Assembly (NCBI RefSeq): GCF_947492405.1
Contig: NZ_CANLMP010000002.1
Coordinates: 1,154,222 to 1,218,221, forward strand
Length of the DNA: 64,000 nt
Origin: an uncultured Aquimarina sp.
GTDB taxonomy: Bacteria; Bacteroidota; Bacteroidia; Flavobacteriales; Flavobacteriaceae
Direction: 5' to 3'
Shown here: positions 26,981 to 36,015 of the stretch, piece by piece
How positions within the stretch are numbered: the stretch's first letter is position 1
Layout of the letters: each line of letters starts with the position of its first letter
Made by a program: the position numbers and the translations under genes
The notes under the pieces: generated by a model
Told to the model about the DNA's origin: nothing
What the model saw: only the letters and a program-made list of their open reading frames with translations
Database searches by the model: none

Positions 26981-28036
26981 CTAATCTTTACCAGTATTAT
27001 AGTTATTCAAATATCTATTTAAAACTAAAACCACAAGAATCAAAAAGGTCAATGCGACCAGAATAATGGGTAATAACACCTTCTTCATCGTAAAGAAATC
27101 GTTTACTCGACCTCCTTTATCAGGGAAATCTGAAATTACATTAATAATGTTTTCAGTATTAGCCCTTTTTTGATTAAGAAATTGAACCTCATTATTGAGG
27201 TTTTTAGAACGATCTAGTAAAGCTATTTCTGAACGGTCCAAGTTTTTAGTATTGGAAGATAAATTTATAGTGGTTCCTGATGTACCTTCAGTCTTTTTTA
27301 ATTCCAAAATCTTCAATTCCTGATAGAACATTTTCAAAGAATCTACCTGTTCTAACTGATTTTTAATGGTTATCTCGCTTAATCTTATATTAAAATCATT
27401 CGTAGTTTTCTGCGTTCTAAAATAATCATTATTTTCTATAGAGCGTACGATGGCATTTTGACATTTTTTTGCTACCTCAGGATTGGTTGATTTTAGTTCT
27501 ATTCTGTGGAATTTAGCATTGATATTATTGAAATTGTTCAAATAATCTTGATAACTCAAACTTGTTTTAGAAATAGAATCTAACGTAGATAAAAAATCAC
27601 TAAATTGCTTTAGTTTTTGATTCTCATCAGAAAATGCTTCAATCTCAATTTCTATTATAGTTTCTGCTTCTTTATCAGAAATTTTTAAAGAAGATGCCAA
27701 AGTTTGATATGCTCCTTCCTTTGCTAATTCATAATAAAACTCTATATTATTATATAATTGTTGTGTACTATTAAAATTAGGTTCTACAATCATAGAAGAT
27801 CTATAAACAGGATCTGAAACGGAATCCCAATACCAACCAATCCCAATACCAACAATTCCCGCAATTACAAATTTTAAAAAATGCAATTGAATGAATTGAA
27901 GGAAAAGAATAATGATATGAAATATCCCTTTAAAAACTTTCCTAATAAATAAAAATAAGTTATTAAAAGCATTTCCAATTAACCTAAACAATTGGCCAAG
28001 ATCTATTTCTTCAGAAGTGTTTTCTTTATTACTCAT
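26981..28036 (-). CDS. Wzz-like chain-length determinant protein (copy 2)
   Basis: 351 residues. A conserved N-terminal tag (EIDLGQLFRLIGNAF) and a basic amphipathic region precede the first membrane segment (about 55-75). A periplasmic domain of some 240 residues, rich in coiled-coil-like helices, follows. The second membrane segment near the C-terminus (LLPIILVALTFLILVVLVLN) leaves a short cytoplasmic tail. This is the topology of polysaccharide co-polymerases (Wzz/PCP type) without a fused tyrosine kinase. A paralogue lies at 30660-31649. A promoter-like box (TACCTTTG) lies just upstream, so this gene may begin a sub-operon with rfbD, wecB and wecC. Confidence 0.72.
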   Translation of the reverse strand: MSNKENTSEEIDLGQLFRLIGNAFNNLFLFIRKVFKGIFHIIILFLQFIQLHFLKFVIAGIVGIGIGWYWDSVSDPVYRSSMIVEPNFNSTQQLYNNIEFYYELAKEGAYQTLASSLKISDKEAETIIEIEIEAFSDENQKLKQFSDFLSTLDSISKTSLSYQDYLNNFNNINAKFHRIELKSTNPEVAKKCQNAIVRSIENNDYFRTQKTTNDFNIRLSEITIKNQLEQVDSLKMFYQELKILELKKTEGTSGTTINLSSNTKNLDRSEIALLDRSKNLNNEVQFLNQKRANTENIINVISDFPDKGGRVNDFFTMKKVLLPIILVALTFLILVVLVLNRYLNNYNTGKD

Positions 28037-28068
28037 AATCAGTTAATGTTGATCCTTTAAAAGTGCCG

Positions 28069-28076
28069 CAAAGGTA
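28069..28076 (-). promoter_or_regulatory. Candidate promoter for the Wzz-like copy 2 sub-operon
   Basis: On the minus strand this reads TACCTTTG followed by CGGCA, a strong Bacteroidota-style -7 box, 32 bp before the ATG at 28036. No clear -33 TTTG is present. It could let rfbD-wecB-wecC be transcribed apart from the genes upstream. Confidence 0.45.
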
Positions 28077-28108
28077 CTGTGTTTTCTAAAAATAGAAAGA
28101 ACTTTGTG

Positions 28109-28654
28109 TTATTTATTTAATTCTTTAAAATTAGGCAAAATATTATCTTTCTCTGATAATAATAATTCTGATAATTTTAGTTTCCAATCAATTGCTAAAT
28201 CTGAATCATCATATTTAATACCAGATTCTGCATCTTTGTGATAATAATTGTCACATTTATAGTCAAAAATAGCTTCGTTACTCAACACAACGAATCCGTG
28301 TGCAAAACCTCTGGGAACAAACAATTGATAATTATTTTGATCATTTAATTCTAAAGAAAAATGTTTTCCATATGTTAAAGAATCCTGTCTTAGATCTACA
28401 ACCACATCTAACACACTACCCTTAGTTACTCTTACCAGTTTTGCTTGCGCATATTCTCCTGTTTGAAAATGTAAACCTCTTAATACTCCTCTTGTAGAAA
28501 CTGATTGGTTATCCTGAACAAAATCAATGTTTAATCCTGTTAACTTCTTAAATGTTTTTCGATTAAAACTTTCAAAAAAATAACCTCTTTCATCTTTGAA
28601 TATTCTTGGTTTTAATATGAAGCAGCCTTCTATAAATGTTCTTTCTATTTGCAT
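28109..28654 (-). CDS. rfbC: dTDP-4-dehydrorhamnose 3,5-epimerase
   Basis: 181 residues, a cupin of the RmlC family: FKDERGYFFESFNRKTFKKL near 20, QDNQSVSTRGVLRGLHFQTG near 48 with the catalytic His, AKLVRVTKGSVLDVVVDLR near 72, and FVPRGFAHGFVVLSNEAIF near 112. It epimerises C3 and C5 of dTDP-4-keto-6-deoxyglucose. A 60-bp gap carrying a short perfect palindrome separates it from the upstream rfbA. Together with rfbA, rfbB and rfbD it completes the dTDP-L-rhamnose pathway. Confidence 0.93.
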   Translation of the reverse strand: MQIERTFIEGCFILKPRIFKDERGYFFESFNRKTFKKLTGLNIDFVQDNQSVSTRGVLRGLHFQTGEYAQAKLVRVTKGSVLDVVVDLRQDSLTYGKHFSLELNDQNNYQLFVPRGFAHGFVVLSNEAIFDYKCDNYYHKDAESGIKYDDSDLAIDWKLKLSELLLSEKDNILPNFKELNK

Positions 28655-28679
28655 ACTTATTCTGTTATACCTAAGATGG

Positions 28680-28699
28680 ATTCCAGCTTACGCTGGAAT
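28680..28699. repeat. Short perfect palindrome between rfbA and rfbC
   Basis: ATTCCAGC, loop TTAC, GCTGGAAT: an 8-bp perfect inverted repeat with a 4-base loop, flanked by GG and GACA. It resembles the widespread GGATTCC...GGAATGAC class of dispersed palindromic repeats. It sits in the 60-bp gap between two genes of the dTDP-rhamnose pathway. Confidence 0.7.
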
Positions 28700-28714
28700 G
28701 ACAAAAAATGAATA

Positions 28715-29572
28715 TTAATCCAATTGCAATAAATATTTTCCATAACCGCTCTTAATTAAGGGTTTTGCTAATTCCTCAAGTTGATTCTTGGTTATAAAAC
28801 CTTTTTTATAAGCTACTTCTTCAATTGCACCTATTTTTAATCCCTGACGTTCTTCTATTACCTGTACAAACTGAGAAGCTTGCATAAGTGAATTAAACGT
28901 TCCGGTATCTAACCAAGCTGTTCCTTTATCTAATATACTTACTTTCAGTTTTCTTTCTTTAAGATATTCATTATTTACATCTGTGATTTCTAATTCTCCT
29001 CTATCACTTGGTTTGATATTTTTAGCAATTCTAACAACTTCGTTATCATAAAAATAAATTCCCGGAACTGCATAATTAGACTTGGGGAATTGGGGTTTTT
29101 CTTCTATAGACATCGCATTTCCTTTACTATCAAAATCTACTACGCCATACCTTTCAGGGTCTTGTACATGATATGCATATATGATTCCTCCACTAGGATC
29201 ATTATTACTTTCCAGTAATTCTTCTAAACCAGAACCATAAAAAATGTTGTCTCCTAAAACTAATGCAACTTTATCATCTCCAATAAAATTTTCACCAATA
29301 ATAAATGCTTCTGCCAATCCATTCGGTTCTTTCTGAACTGCATATTCAAAAACACATCCATATTTCTTACCATCACCTAATAATTTTCTAAATAATGGTA
29401 AATCTAATGGAGTAGAAATGATTAGAATTTCTCTAATTCCTGCAGACATTAATGTAGAAAGCGGATAATAAATCATAGGTTTATCATACACCGGCATTAG
29501 CTGCTTACTTATTGCTAGCGTTAATGGGTGTAAACGTGTTCCTGATCCTCCAGCTAATATGATTCCTTTCAT
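28715..29572 (-). CDS. rfbA: Glucose-1-phosphate thymidylyltransferase
   Basis: 285 residues from the ATG at 29572, giving [20 protein letters not shown], the usual RmlA start; a TTG 18 bases earlier would add six residues and is unlikely. Family motifs are [49 protein letters not shown] and [16 protein letters not shown]. The enzyme joins glucose-1-phosphate with dTTP to form dTDP-glucose. It lies 60 bp after rfbB and feeds the rfbB-rfbC-rfbD steps. Feedback control by dTDP-rhamnose is known for the family; nothing in the sequence here tests that. Confidence 0.94.
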   Translation of the reverse strand: MKGIILAGGSGTRLHPLTLAISKQLMPVYDKPMIYYPLSTLMSAGIREILIISTPLDLPLFRKLLGDGKKYGCVFEYAVQKEPNGLAEAFIIGENFIGDDKVALVLGDNIFYGSGLEELLESNNDPSGGIIYAYHVQDPERYGVVDFDSKGNAMSIEEKPQFPKSNYAVPGIYFYDNEVVRIAKNIKPSDRGELEITDVNNEYLKERKLKVSILDKGTAWLDTGTFNSLMQASQFVQVIEERQGLKIGAIEEVAYKKGFITKNQLEELAKPLIKSGYGKYLLQLD

Positions 29573-29632
29573 TTTAGAGATTTTAATCAATTTGTCTTAG
29601 ACTTGCTCAGACTAACATACGTTTTTGAAATG

Positions 29633-30643
29633 TTACTTATACTTTTCTAAATACCAGATTATCGTTTTTTCAATTCCTGATTCAAAATTTTCTTCAGCAT
29701 TCCAGCTTAATTCATTTTCTATTTTGGATGCATCAATTGCATATCTAAAGTCGTGGCCCGGTCTATCGGTTACAAAGGTAATCAAATCCAGATACGATTT
29801 TTGATTATGTAATGGTTTGACTCTGTCAAGAATTTTACATATTGTTCTTGCTATGTATATATTCTCTCTTTCGTTTTTACCTCCAATATTATAAGTCTCT
29901 CCCAGTTTTCCTTTTTCTAAAACTAAATCAATTCCTTTACAATGATCTAAAACATACAACCAATCTCTAATATTTTTACCATCTCCATAAATTGGGATAT
30001 TTTCTTCGGTTACTGCCTTTCTTATTATAGTGGGTATTAATTTTTCATCGTGTTGCTGCGGTCCGTAGTTATTAGAACAATTAGTGGTAACCACAGGCAA
30101 GCCATAGGTATGAAAATAGCTTCTCACAAGCATATCAGAGGATGCCTTAGAAGCACTATAAGGGCTATTAGGAGCATATGATGTTTGCTCAGTAAACAAT
30201 CCTGTCTCTCCAAGAGTTCCATATACTTCATCTGTGGATACATGAAGGAATTTAGAGTTCTCCATACCTCTTTTAAAAACATTAGGAGTGTCCATCCAAC
30301 TTTGATAAGCAGCTTGAAGTAAATTAAAAGTGCCCACAATATTAGTATCTATAAAAGCTCCTGGATTACTTATTGAATTATCCACATGAGATTCTGCGGC
30401 AAAATGTACTACCTCGTTTATGTTAAAGTCTGAAAAAACTTTTTGAACTAGTGAAACATCACAAATGTCTCCTTTGATGAATGTATAATCGCAATCATTG
30501 GCTATTTGAATATTATCTAAGTTTGCAGCATACGTAAGTTTATCAAGATTAATTATTTTGATGTCTTGAAACTTTGATTTGTAATTCAAATAATTTGAAC
30601 CTATGAATCCAGCTCCTCCTGTTACTAATATGTTTTTAGACAC
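29633..30643 (-). CDS. rfbB: dTDP-glucose 4,6-dehydratase
   Basis: 336 residues, an extended SDR: ILVTGGAGFIGSNYLNYKSK at the N-terminus, VVHFAAESHVDNSISNPGAF near 75, HVSTDEVYGTLGETGLFTE near 130 with the catalytic Asp-Glu, YSASKASSDMLVRSY near 157 (YxxxK) and DRPGHDFRYAIDASKIENEL near 290. It forms dTDP-4-keto-6-deoxyglucose. The start codon is GTG, directly before the Ser-Lys-Asn of the N-terminus. It follows a Wzz-like gene by 16 bp and precedes rfbA by 60 bp. Confidence 0.94.
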   Translation of the reverse strand: MSKNILVTGGAGFIGSNYLNYKSKFQDIKIINLDKLTYAANLDNIQIANDCDYTFIKGDICDVSLVQKVFSDFNINEVVHFAAESHVDNSISNPGAFIDTNIVGTFNLLQAAYQSWMDTPNVFKRGMENSKFLHVSTDEVYGTLGETGLFTEQTSYAPNSPYSASKASSDMLVRSYFHTYGLPVVTTNCSNNYGPQQHDEKLIPTIIRKAVTEENIPIYGDGKNIRDWLYVLDHCKGIDLVLEKGKLGETYNIGGKNERENIYIARTICKILDRVKPLHNQKSYLDLITFVTDRPGHDFRYAIDASKIENELSWNAEENFESGIEKTIIWYLEKYK

Positions 30644-30659
30644 GATAATAGAATTTAAA

Positions 30660-31649
30660 CTAGTGGTTAATAAAACTCTCTAATTTTCCTGTAGAATTTT
30701 TAAATAAAAATATAATAGACACAAAAAGACAAAGCAATACTGGTAATAATAAAATTAATCGTTTATGAATTCCTATTGGATATGGAACAACATTACTATA
30801 TTCTACTATATCAAATAGTTTGGTATCCAATTCGACAATTCTTTCCTGAAAACTAATCGTTCTCATCAAAGATTCCTTCTTATCTAAGAGCGAAGCTACT
30901 GTAGGTATTTCTGACTCACCTCCGATAACTATAACTTCCTTATCTTGATTAAAGGGATTTTTGCTTAACTTATTCAAATATTCTTCGACAAAAACTAAAG
31001 TCTCTTTATTCTTGTCTAAATTAGATTTTGTTTGTTTTAGTGTCAAAAAGAGTTCATTACTAAAATATTCGTTAGAGCCTACATAACCTAATAGTTGTTT
31101 AGAGACTTTGGCATTATTTTTATTTTCTCCATTAAATACTAATGTCAATTTATGGTGCTTGAAAAAACTCTTGTACTTCTCGCTATTTAATGCTTCATCC
31201 TCATACCCATCCATAAATTGATTGAAAAAGTTTTGACCTTTATAAGTCCTTTGTAATTCATCCAAAACATCTTTAGATTGGATAATAGGTTCTAAGCTAA
31301 TCTTCTTTAGCTCCTTTATGTCTGTTGAATCCAGCTCTATTTCTTTTAAAAATAACTTATCTTTAAATTTGATATTCAAGTTATCTACAAATTCATATAT
31401 GTAAGATGTTGTATCATATTTAGGCTCTAAAATAATTTCTTGCTTATGTCTTTTATTTAGTTCAAAAGTTTTCTCCAAAAAGTAACCACCAATAGCCCCA
31501 GTAACAAACAAAATCGAAAACAAAATCCACTTCTTTTTATAAAATAACAAAGCCTTAATTAAAAGTTTTAGCAAACCTTTGAAACCTTTTATAATAGATT
31601 TAAAAAATTGTCCTAAATCAATTTCTATATTATTGGTTTTTTCACTCAT
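30660..31649 (-). CDS. Wzz-like chain-length determinant protein (copy 1)
   Basis: 329 residues, paralogue of the protein at 26981-28036 with the same tag (EIDLGQFFKSIIKGFK) and layout: a basic amphipathic N-terminal part, a membrane segment near 43-62, a periplasmic helical domain and a second membrane segment near the C-terminus (LILLLPVLLCLFVSIIFLF). No Wzc-type kinase domain, Walker motif or Tyr-rich tail is present. It lies directly after the nucleoside-phosphorylase-like gene (5 bp) and before rfbB (16 bp). Two copies around the rfb genes suggest two interacting co-polymerases or divergent chain-length control. Confidence 0.7.
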   Translation of the reverse strand: MSEKTNNIEIDLGQFFKSIIKGFKGLLKLLIKALLFYKKKWILFSILFVTGAIGGYFLEKTFELNKRHKQEIILEPKYDTTSYIYEFVDNLNIKFKDKLFLKEIELDSTDIKELKKISLEPIIQSKDVLDELQRTYKGQNFFNQFMDGYEDEALNSEKYKSFFKHHKLTLVFNGENKNNAKVSKQLLGYVGSNEYFSNELFLTLKQTKSNLDKNKETLVFVEEYLNKLSKNPFNQDKEVIVIGGESEIPTVASLLDKKESLMRTISFQERIVELDTKLFDIVEYSNVVPYPIGIHKRLILLLPVLLCLFVSIIFLFKNSTGKLESFINH

Positions 31650-31654
31650 ACTAT

Positions 31655-33346
31655 CTAAGCTTCATTGAATATCTGTTCTAAAATCTTCTCTGTAATCAAA
31701 TATGTTGGTTTTACTCCTGTTGTTCCCAATCCTCCAGATGCTAAAGTACTGCCTGTTTCTAATGGATTATCAGAAGCATAATATGCATAGTTTACTTTTA
31801 CATCCGAACTAATACTACCTCTTAGTTTAGATGCAGATTGAATTGCTTTTTGATAATGAGCTCCTTCCATTTCTAATCCAATCACATTCCAGGTAGAGTC
31901 ATGAAAAAACTTTAATATGTCTCTATTTTGTAATGATGTTCCCAATACCGTTATCATCGAACCATCATAAATATCAATTCCATGTCCTTCTAAATCTTCC
32001 TTTTTCAATCCATTATCAAAAGGGTAGTTATCTGCTGTTCCTTCAAAAACATGAGCAGAAGGTATCATGATATCTCCTTTTCCTCCTTCTAGAATGCCTG
32101 CTTTTCCCATTAAAGAAACTGATTTAACATTAAGATATTTTGTTTCTTCCGGTTTTACATATGGTTTTAGCAATTCATCCATGGTTTCATACGCTTGTTC
32201 TCCAAACGCATAATCCATTACAATAATTAGCGGTTTATCTTCTTTCTTTACCTTGGAAATTAAAGAAGCATATGTCCCTTCTGTATATTTTGAGGTGTCA
32301 AATATCTGAACATCAATATTTGTCCCGCTTTGATCCTTTATATAGGTCATCCCTTTCTGGAGGGCTAATTTTTCTACTTTTGCTCTTAGTTTATCATTCT
32401 TACTTTCACTAAGCAATTCATAAATATCAAAAGTCGTCTTATTCTTTAGTTCTGTTTTTAACGCAATTGGTGCGTACAAGGTATTCATTACGCTGTGCAT
32501 GTTCGCACTTATAATATGTATGGGTCTTTCTAATAAATCAAGTTGTTCCAATTTATTTTTTATGCTATTTGCCCATCGTTCTCCGTGAATATGATGTCCT
32601 AAACGTTCTCTTAAAACAGGACTAAAAGTAACAATTCTCTTATTTCCGTTAACGGATTCATCAATTGCCAGTTTGCCTAACCAATAAATTATATGAAGAA
32701 ATCTCTCTTTATTCTCAGGACAAGAAAAACTACCGTAAATAGAGGTTACTTCTTGAAAAGTTCTTCCTAGTATATTAGCGGTATGGGTTAGCGCAACTTC
32801 TCGTTCTGCTTTTGTAAGTTCTTTTTTAGAAGATACTGCATTTTCTAATTTATCCCAATCTCGTGTTACGTTTCCTTCTTCATTAATCACCACTCGATTC
32901 ATAATCTTATGAGATTCGATAAACAAAAAAGTAAGGTGCGTAAGAATGTCATAGATCTCTGATCTTCCACGAGTAACCTCGATATTCATTTGCTCTTGGT
33001 CGATCCTATAACAATTTCTTCTTCTTTTCGGAGGAACAATTGCCTTAAAATGTGAGTTTTTATAACCTTCCTCACTAGTAAGGTTTATATACCGACATTC
33101 TTCAATTCCGATTGGCAAACGATCGATTACATACAACAATCCATCCAACTCTACTTTTTCTTCCGCAACGGAACCATATATTTCTGGACGAAGTGTTAGT
33201 AATCCTTCTCTTAACGTATCTCCAGAAACTCCCATAGGCTTATAAAAGCCTCTATTGAATAGATGTCGCATGGTGATATACATACGTTCTATTGCACTTG
33301 AGCTTTCCTGAGATCTTGTTCTTCCTTGTAATTTCAAATTTGGCAT
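31655..33346 (-). CDS. Conserved protein with C-terminal nucleoside-phosphorylase-like domain
   Basis: 563 residues from the ATG at 33346; a TTG 12 bases earlier is less likely. I do not recognise a function. The N-terminal half (to about 250) is alpha-helical with many charged residues. The C-terminal part from about 340 has MVIMDYAFGEQ-like strands, SVSLMGKAGILEGGKGDIMI, ITVLGTSLQNRD and WNVIGLEMEGAHYQKAIQSA. The last motif matches the GxEMExA signature of the purine nucleoside phosphorylase/MTA-nucleosidase superfamily, where the Glu binds the ribose. From memory a Bacteroidota family called DUF6909 has this size and GH3-adjacent position, but I cannot confirm it. It lies 25 bp after the GH3-like gene. 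A TATATTTG promoter-like box at 33360-33367 sits in that gap. Confidence 0.6.
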   Translation of the reverse strand: MPNLKLQGRTRSQESSSAIERMYITMRHLFNRGFYKPMGVSGDTLREGLLTLRPEIYGSVAEEKVELDGLLYVIDRLPIGIEECRYINLTSEEGYKNSHFKAIVPPKRRRNCYRIDQEQMNIEVTRGRSEIYDILTHLTFLFIESHKIMNRVVINEEGNVTRDWDKLENAVSSKKELTKAEREVALTHTANILGRTFQEVTSIYGSFSCPENKERFLHIIYWLGKLAIDESVNGNKRIVTFSPVLRERLGHHIHGERWANSIKNKLEQLDLLERPIHIISANMHSVMNTLYAPIALKTELKNKTTFDIYELLSESKNDKLRAKVEKLALQKGMTYIKDQSGTNIDVQIFDTSKYTEGTYASLISKVKKEDKPLIIVMDYAFGEQAYETMDELLKPYVKPEETKYLNVKSVSLMGKAGILEGGKGDIMIPSAHVFEGTADNYPFDNGLKKEDLEGHGIDIYDGSMITVLGTSLQNRDILKFFHDSTWNVIGLEMEGAHYQKAIQSASKLRGSISSDVKVNYAYYASDNPLETGSTLASGGLGTTGVKPTYLITEKILEQIFNEA

Positions 33347-33371
33347 AAATTTTTCCAAACAAATATATAAC

Positions 33372-34871
33372 TTATTTAACTATACTGATTGTTAAGGAAT
33401 CGGCAATCTTTCTATCATTAGAAAGCCTTGGTAATTTGTTTTGCCCTCCTAGTTTTCCAATAGATTTCATGTAACTATTAAAACCGCCTTTAGGAACTGT
33501 TCTGACTTTTAAAGTTGTCAGGACATTTCCCACGATCAAATCATCGTAATATGTATTCTGTTTTCGTAAAGAATGATCAATTTGCAAAGCAAACTCTTCT
33601 ATGTTTTCTGGGGTTTCCTGAAATTCTACAAACCATTCGTGATACGGCAACTCTGAGTCATCTGGATTGATTTGCGGTGCTACCGTAAACTCTTTGATCA
33701 TTGTTCCGGTTGTTTCTGCCGCTTCTTTTATAGATTGTTCTACCTCTTTACCAATCACATGCTCGCCAAATGCAGAAATAAAATGTTTAATTCTACCAGA
33801 AACTACTACTCTGTATGGTGCCGTACTTGTAAACATCACTGTATCACCAATATTATATGCCCACAATCCAGCATTAGAAGAAATAAGCATTACATAATTT
33901 ACTCCGACCTCAACATCTTTAATTGTTAGTCTTTTCGGGTTTTCTTCAAAAAACTTATCTGCTTTTACAAATTCATAAAACATTCCGGAATCTAATTGTA
34001 AAAGCATTCCTTTTTCATGTTGTTTATCCTGAAAAGCAAAAAAACCTTCAGATGCGGGATATAATTCAATACTGGCAACTTTTCTTCCTATTAACTTTTG
34101 GAAAGTAGCTTTATACGGTTCATAGTTTACACCTCCGTAGATAAACAATTCAAAATTCTTAAAAAGCTCTCCTATTGGTTTTCCTGCCTTTTTTTGAAGT
34201 TTTTCAAAATACATTTGCACCCAAGGTGGTATTCCGCTAATGATTGTCATGTTTTCATCTACGGTTTCCTCAACAATTGCATCCACTTTTGTTTCCCAAT
34301 CATCAATACAATTGGTTTCCCAACTTGGTAATCTGTTTTTCTGCAGATATTTTGGCACGTAATGCGCTACAATTCCAGAGAGTCTTCCTAAATTTATTCC
34401 GTTCTTTTCTACAAGTTCTGGGCTTCCTTGAAGAAATATCATTTTACCATCTACAAAAGCAGTTTTTCCACTTTCCGCAATATAACACAGAATAGCATTT
34501 CTTGCCGCTTGGATATGTGTTGGCATGGAATCTGAAGTTAACGGAATATATTTTACTCCGCTCGTAGTTCCGGATGTTTTAGCAAAATAAATTGGTTTTC
34601 CGGGCCATAGTACATCGCTTTCTCCTTTTACAACGCGATCTACATATGGACGCAGTTCTTCGTAATCACGGATCGGTACTTTTTTTACAAAATCTTCGTG
34701 TGTTTTTATAGTATGGAAACCATGATCTTTACCAAAAGCTGTATTTCTAGCATTTAGTATTAATTTATTAAAAACCTCTTCTTGCGTTTTTATAGGATTA
34801 TTTGCCCACTTGTTTATCTTTTTACGGATATGCTTTGCAAAAATCTTTGCCCCTAATGATTTAATAGACAT
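33372..34871 (-). CDS. GH3 family protein (acyl-acid-amido synthetase-like, ANL superfamily)
   Basis: 499 residues of the bacterial GH3-like family, a branch of the acyl-adenylate-forming enzymes: PIYFAKTSGTTSGVKYIPLT near 105-125 is the phosphate-binding loop, ELYPASEGFFAFQ near 270 the adenine-binding motif and NIGDTVMF plus VVSGRIKHFISAFGEH near 335-355 the second ATP motif. Plant members join amino acids to hormones; bacterial substrates are mostly unknown. It lies 9 bp after the M23 peptidase gene and 25 bp before the phosphorylase-like gene. I recall the same order (tatA, M23, GH3) in other flavobacteria. Nothing ties it to polysaccharide synthesis except position. Confidence 0.88.
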   Translation of the reverse strand: MSIKSLGAKIFAKHIRKKINKWANNPIKTQEEVFNKLILNARNTAFGKDHGFHTIKTHEDFVKKVPIRDYEELRPYVDRVVKGESDVLWPGKPIYFAKTSGTTSGVKYIPLTSDSMPTHIQAARNAILCYIAESGKTAFVDGKMIFLQGSPELVEKNGINLGRLSGIVAHYVPKYLQKNRLPSWETNCIDDWETKVDAIVEETVDENMTIISGIPPWVQMYFEKLQKKAGKPIGELFKNFELFIYGGVNYEPYKATFQKLIGRKVASIELYPASEGFFAFQDKQHEKGMLLQLDSGMFYEFVKADKFFEENPKRLTIKDVEVGVNYVMLISSNAGLWAYNIGDTVMFTSTAPYRVVVSGRIKHFISAFGEHVIGKEVEQSIKEAAETTGTMIKEFTVAPQINPDDSELPYHEWFVEFQETPENIEEFALQIDHSLRKQNTYYDDLIVGNVLTTLKVRTVPKGGFNSYMKSIGKLGGQNKLPRLSNDRKIADSLTISIVK

Positions 34872-34880
34872 TATCTGTTT

Positions 34881-35750
34881 TTATTCAAAATCAATAAATT
34901 TTGATGGATCTGTAGGATATCCATCTCTCCATAATTCAAAATGTAAATGCGGTCCTGTCGACAGTTCACCTGTTGATCCAGCTGTCGCAATTACTTCTCC
35001 TGCTTTTACTAACTCTCCTTGTTGTTTTGTTAACGAAGCATTATGTTTATAAACGGTCAATAAACTATTTCCATGTTCTAATATAATCACATGTCCCGTT
35101 TCTGATGTCCATTCTGCAAAAATTACAGTTCCTGCTGCTGCTGCTTTAATAGGAGTGTCCTTTGGTACCGCCACATCAATTGCATAATGTTTTTCATTAA
35201 CGTTATACTTGGATGTAATGCTACCTTTTACTGGTGGAAATAGTGAAAAATCCGTACTCGATTTTTCACTTTCGAACAAACTGTATTTATCTTCTCTAGA
35301 AACTTCTTCTCTAAGTTTCATGTCCTGTTCTGATGGACTTAGATCTACTTCTTCTGGATTTAACTTTTGTGATTGTAGTGCAGAATCAATATCAAACTCT
35401 ACTGTCTTAACGTCTCCTATTAAAACTTTTTTGATCGATTTATAATATTCCTGATTAACGGTTAATACAGTTTCTAAAGAATCCGCAGTAGAAACTAATC
35501 TAGTTGCTTTTTGATTCAAAGATGTTGAAGAATATCCTGGAATGTATTCTCTTAATGGTGTAAAAGCAATTAGAATAGTTGTGCAAGAAACCAAAACGAT
35601 CGAAGTAATCATAACTAATACAAAAACATTAAGTCTTGTTAGTTTAAATGAAATTCGTTCCTCGAAGGTATCTTCGTTAAGAATTACCAGTCGATACTTG
35701 TTTAGTAGTTTTTTGGTAATTCTTTTTTGTTCTTTTTTCTTTTTAGCCAT
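34881..35750 (-). CDS. M23 family metallopeptidase (LytM domain, membrane-anchored)
   Basis: 289 residues. A basic cytoplasmic tail is followed by one membrane segment (about 39-63) and a region of about 100 residues rich in charged helices. The C-terminal LytM domain has HYAIDVAVPKDTPIKAAAAG (H188, D192) and GPHLHFELW (H268, H270), the complete zinc-binding set. It therefore looks active rather than degenerate, and may cleave peptidoglycan cross-links or act in division and envelope maintenance. It is the first gene of the minus-strand run, with a TATATTTG promoter box about 40 bp upstream of the ATG, and is divergent from tatA. Confidence 0.9.
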   Translation of the reverse strand: MAKKKKEQKRITKKLLNKYRLVILNEDTFEERISFKLTRLNVFVLVMITSIVLVSCTTILIAFTPLREYIPGYSSTSLNQKATRLVSTADSLETVLTVNQEYYKSIKKVLIGDVKTVEFDIDSALQSQKLNPEEVDLSPSEQDMKLREEVSREDKYSLFESEKSSTDFSLFPPVKGSITSKYNVNEKHYAIDVAVPKDTPIKAAAAGTVIFAEWTSETGHVIILEHGNSLLTVYKHNASLTKQQGELVKAGEVIATAGSTGELSTGPHLHFELWRDGYPTDPSKFIDFE

Positions 35751-35787
35751 AGATTAATCTACTATCAGGGCAATTGTGTTTGTTACG

Positions 35788-35795
35788 CAAATATA
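35788..35795 (-). promoter_or_regulatory. Promoter -7 box for the M23-GH3 run
   Basis: On the minus strand this reads TATATTTG, matching the Bacteroidota -7 consensus TAnnTTTG, and lies 37 bp upstream of the M23 start. An AT-rich -33 region is present but has no clean TTTG. Confidence 0.5.
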
Positions 35796-35989
35796 CATAT
35801 TCTGTTTAGGGATAAAAATGCTAAATTCTACAATATTACCATTTGTCATTTGAATTTACTGGAATAAAATTCAAACAATAACTAGTATAAAACGTTATTT
35901 AGGTATGAATAGTCTTATTATAAGGTGTGAATATTATCACAAAAGGAGTTTTTAGCACTTCAAAAATGTCTTTTTTATCTAAATCTTGT

Positions 35990-35997
35990 TAACTTTG
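35990..35997 (+). promoter_or_regulatory. Promoter -7 box for tatA
   Basis: TAACTTTG matches TAnnTTTG and lies 18 bp upstream of the tatA start. The -33 region (around 35964-35972) lacks a clear TTTG. A short untranslated leader would result. Confidence 0.45.
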
Positions 35998-36015
35998 TAA
36001 TCTAATTTTAAGATC

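Noticed and set aside
26981..31649. Wzz-like proteins as Wzc-type tyrosine autokinases
   Set aside because: No Walker motifs or Tyr-rich tail follow the second membrane segment.
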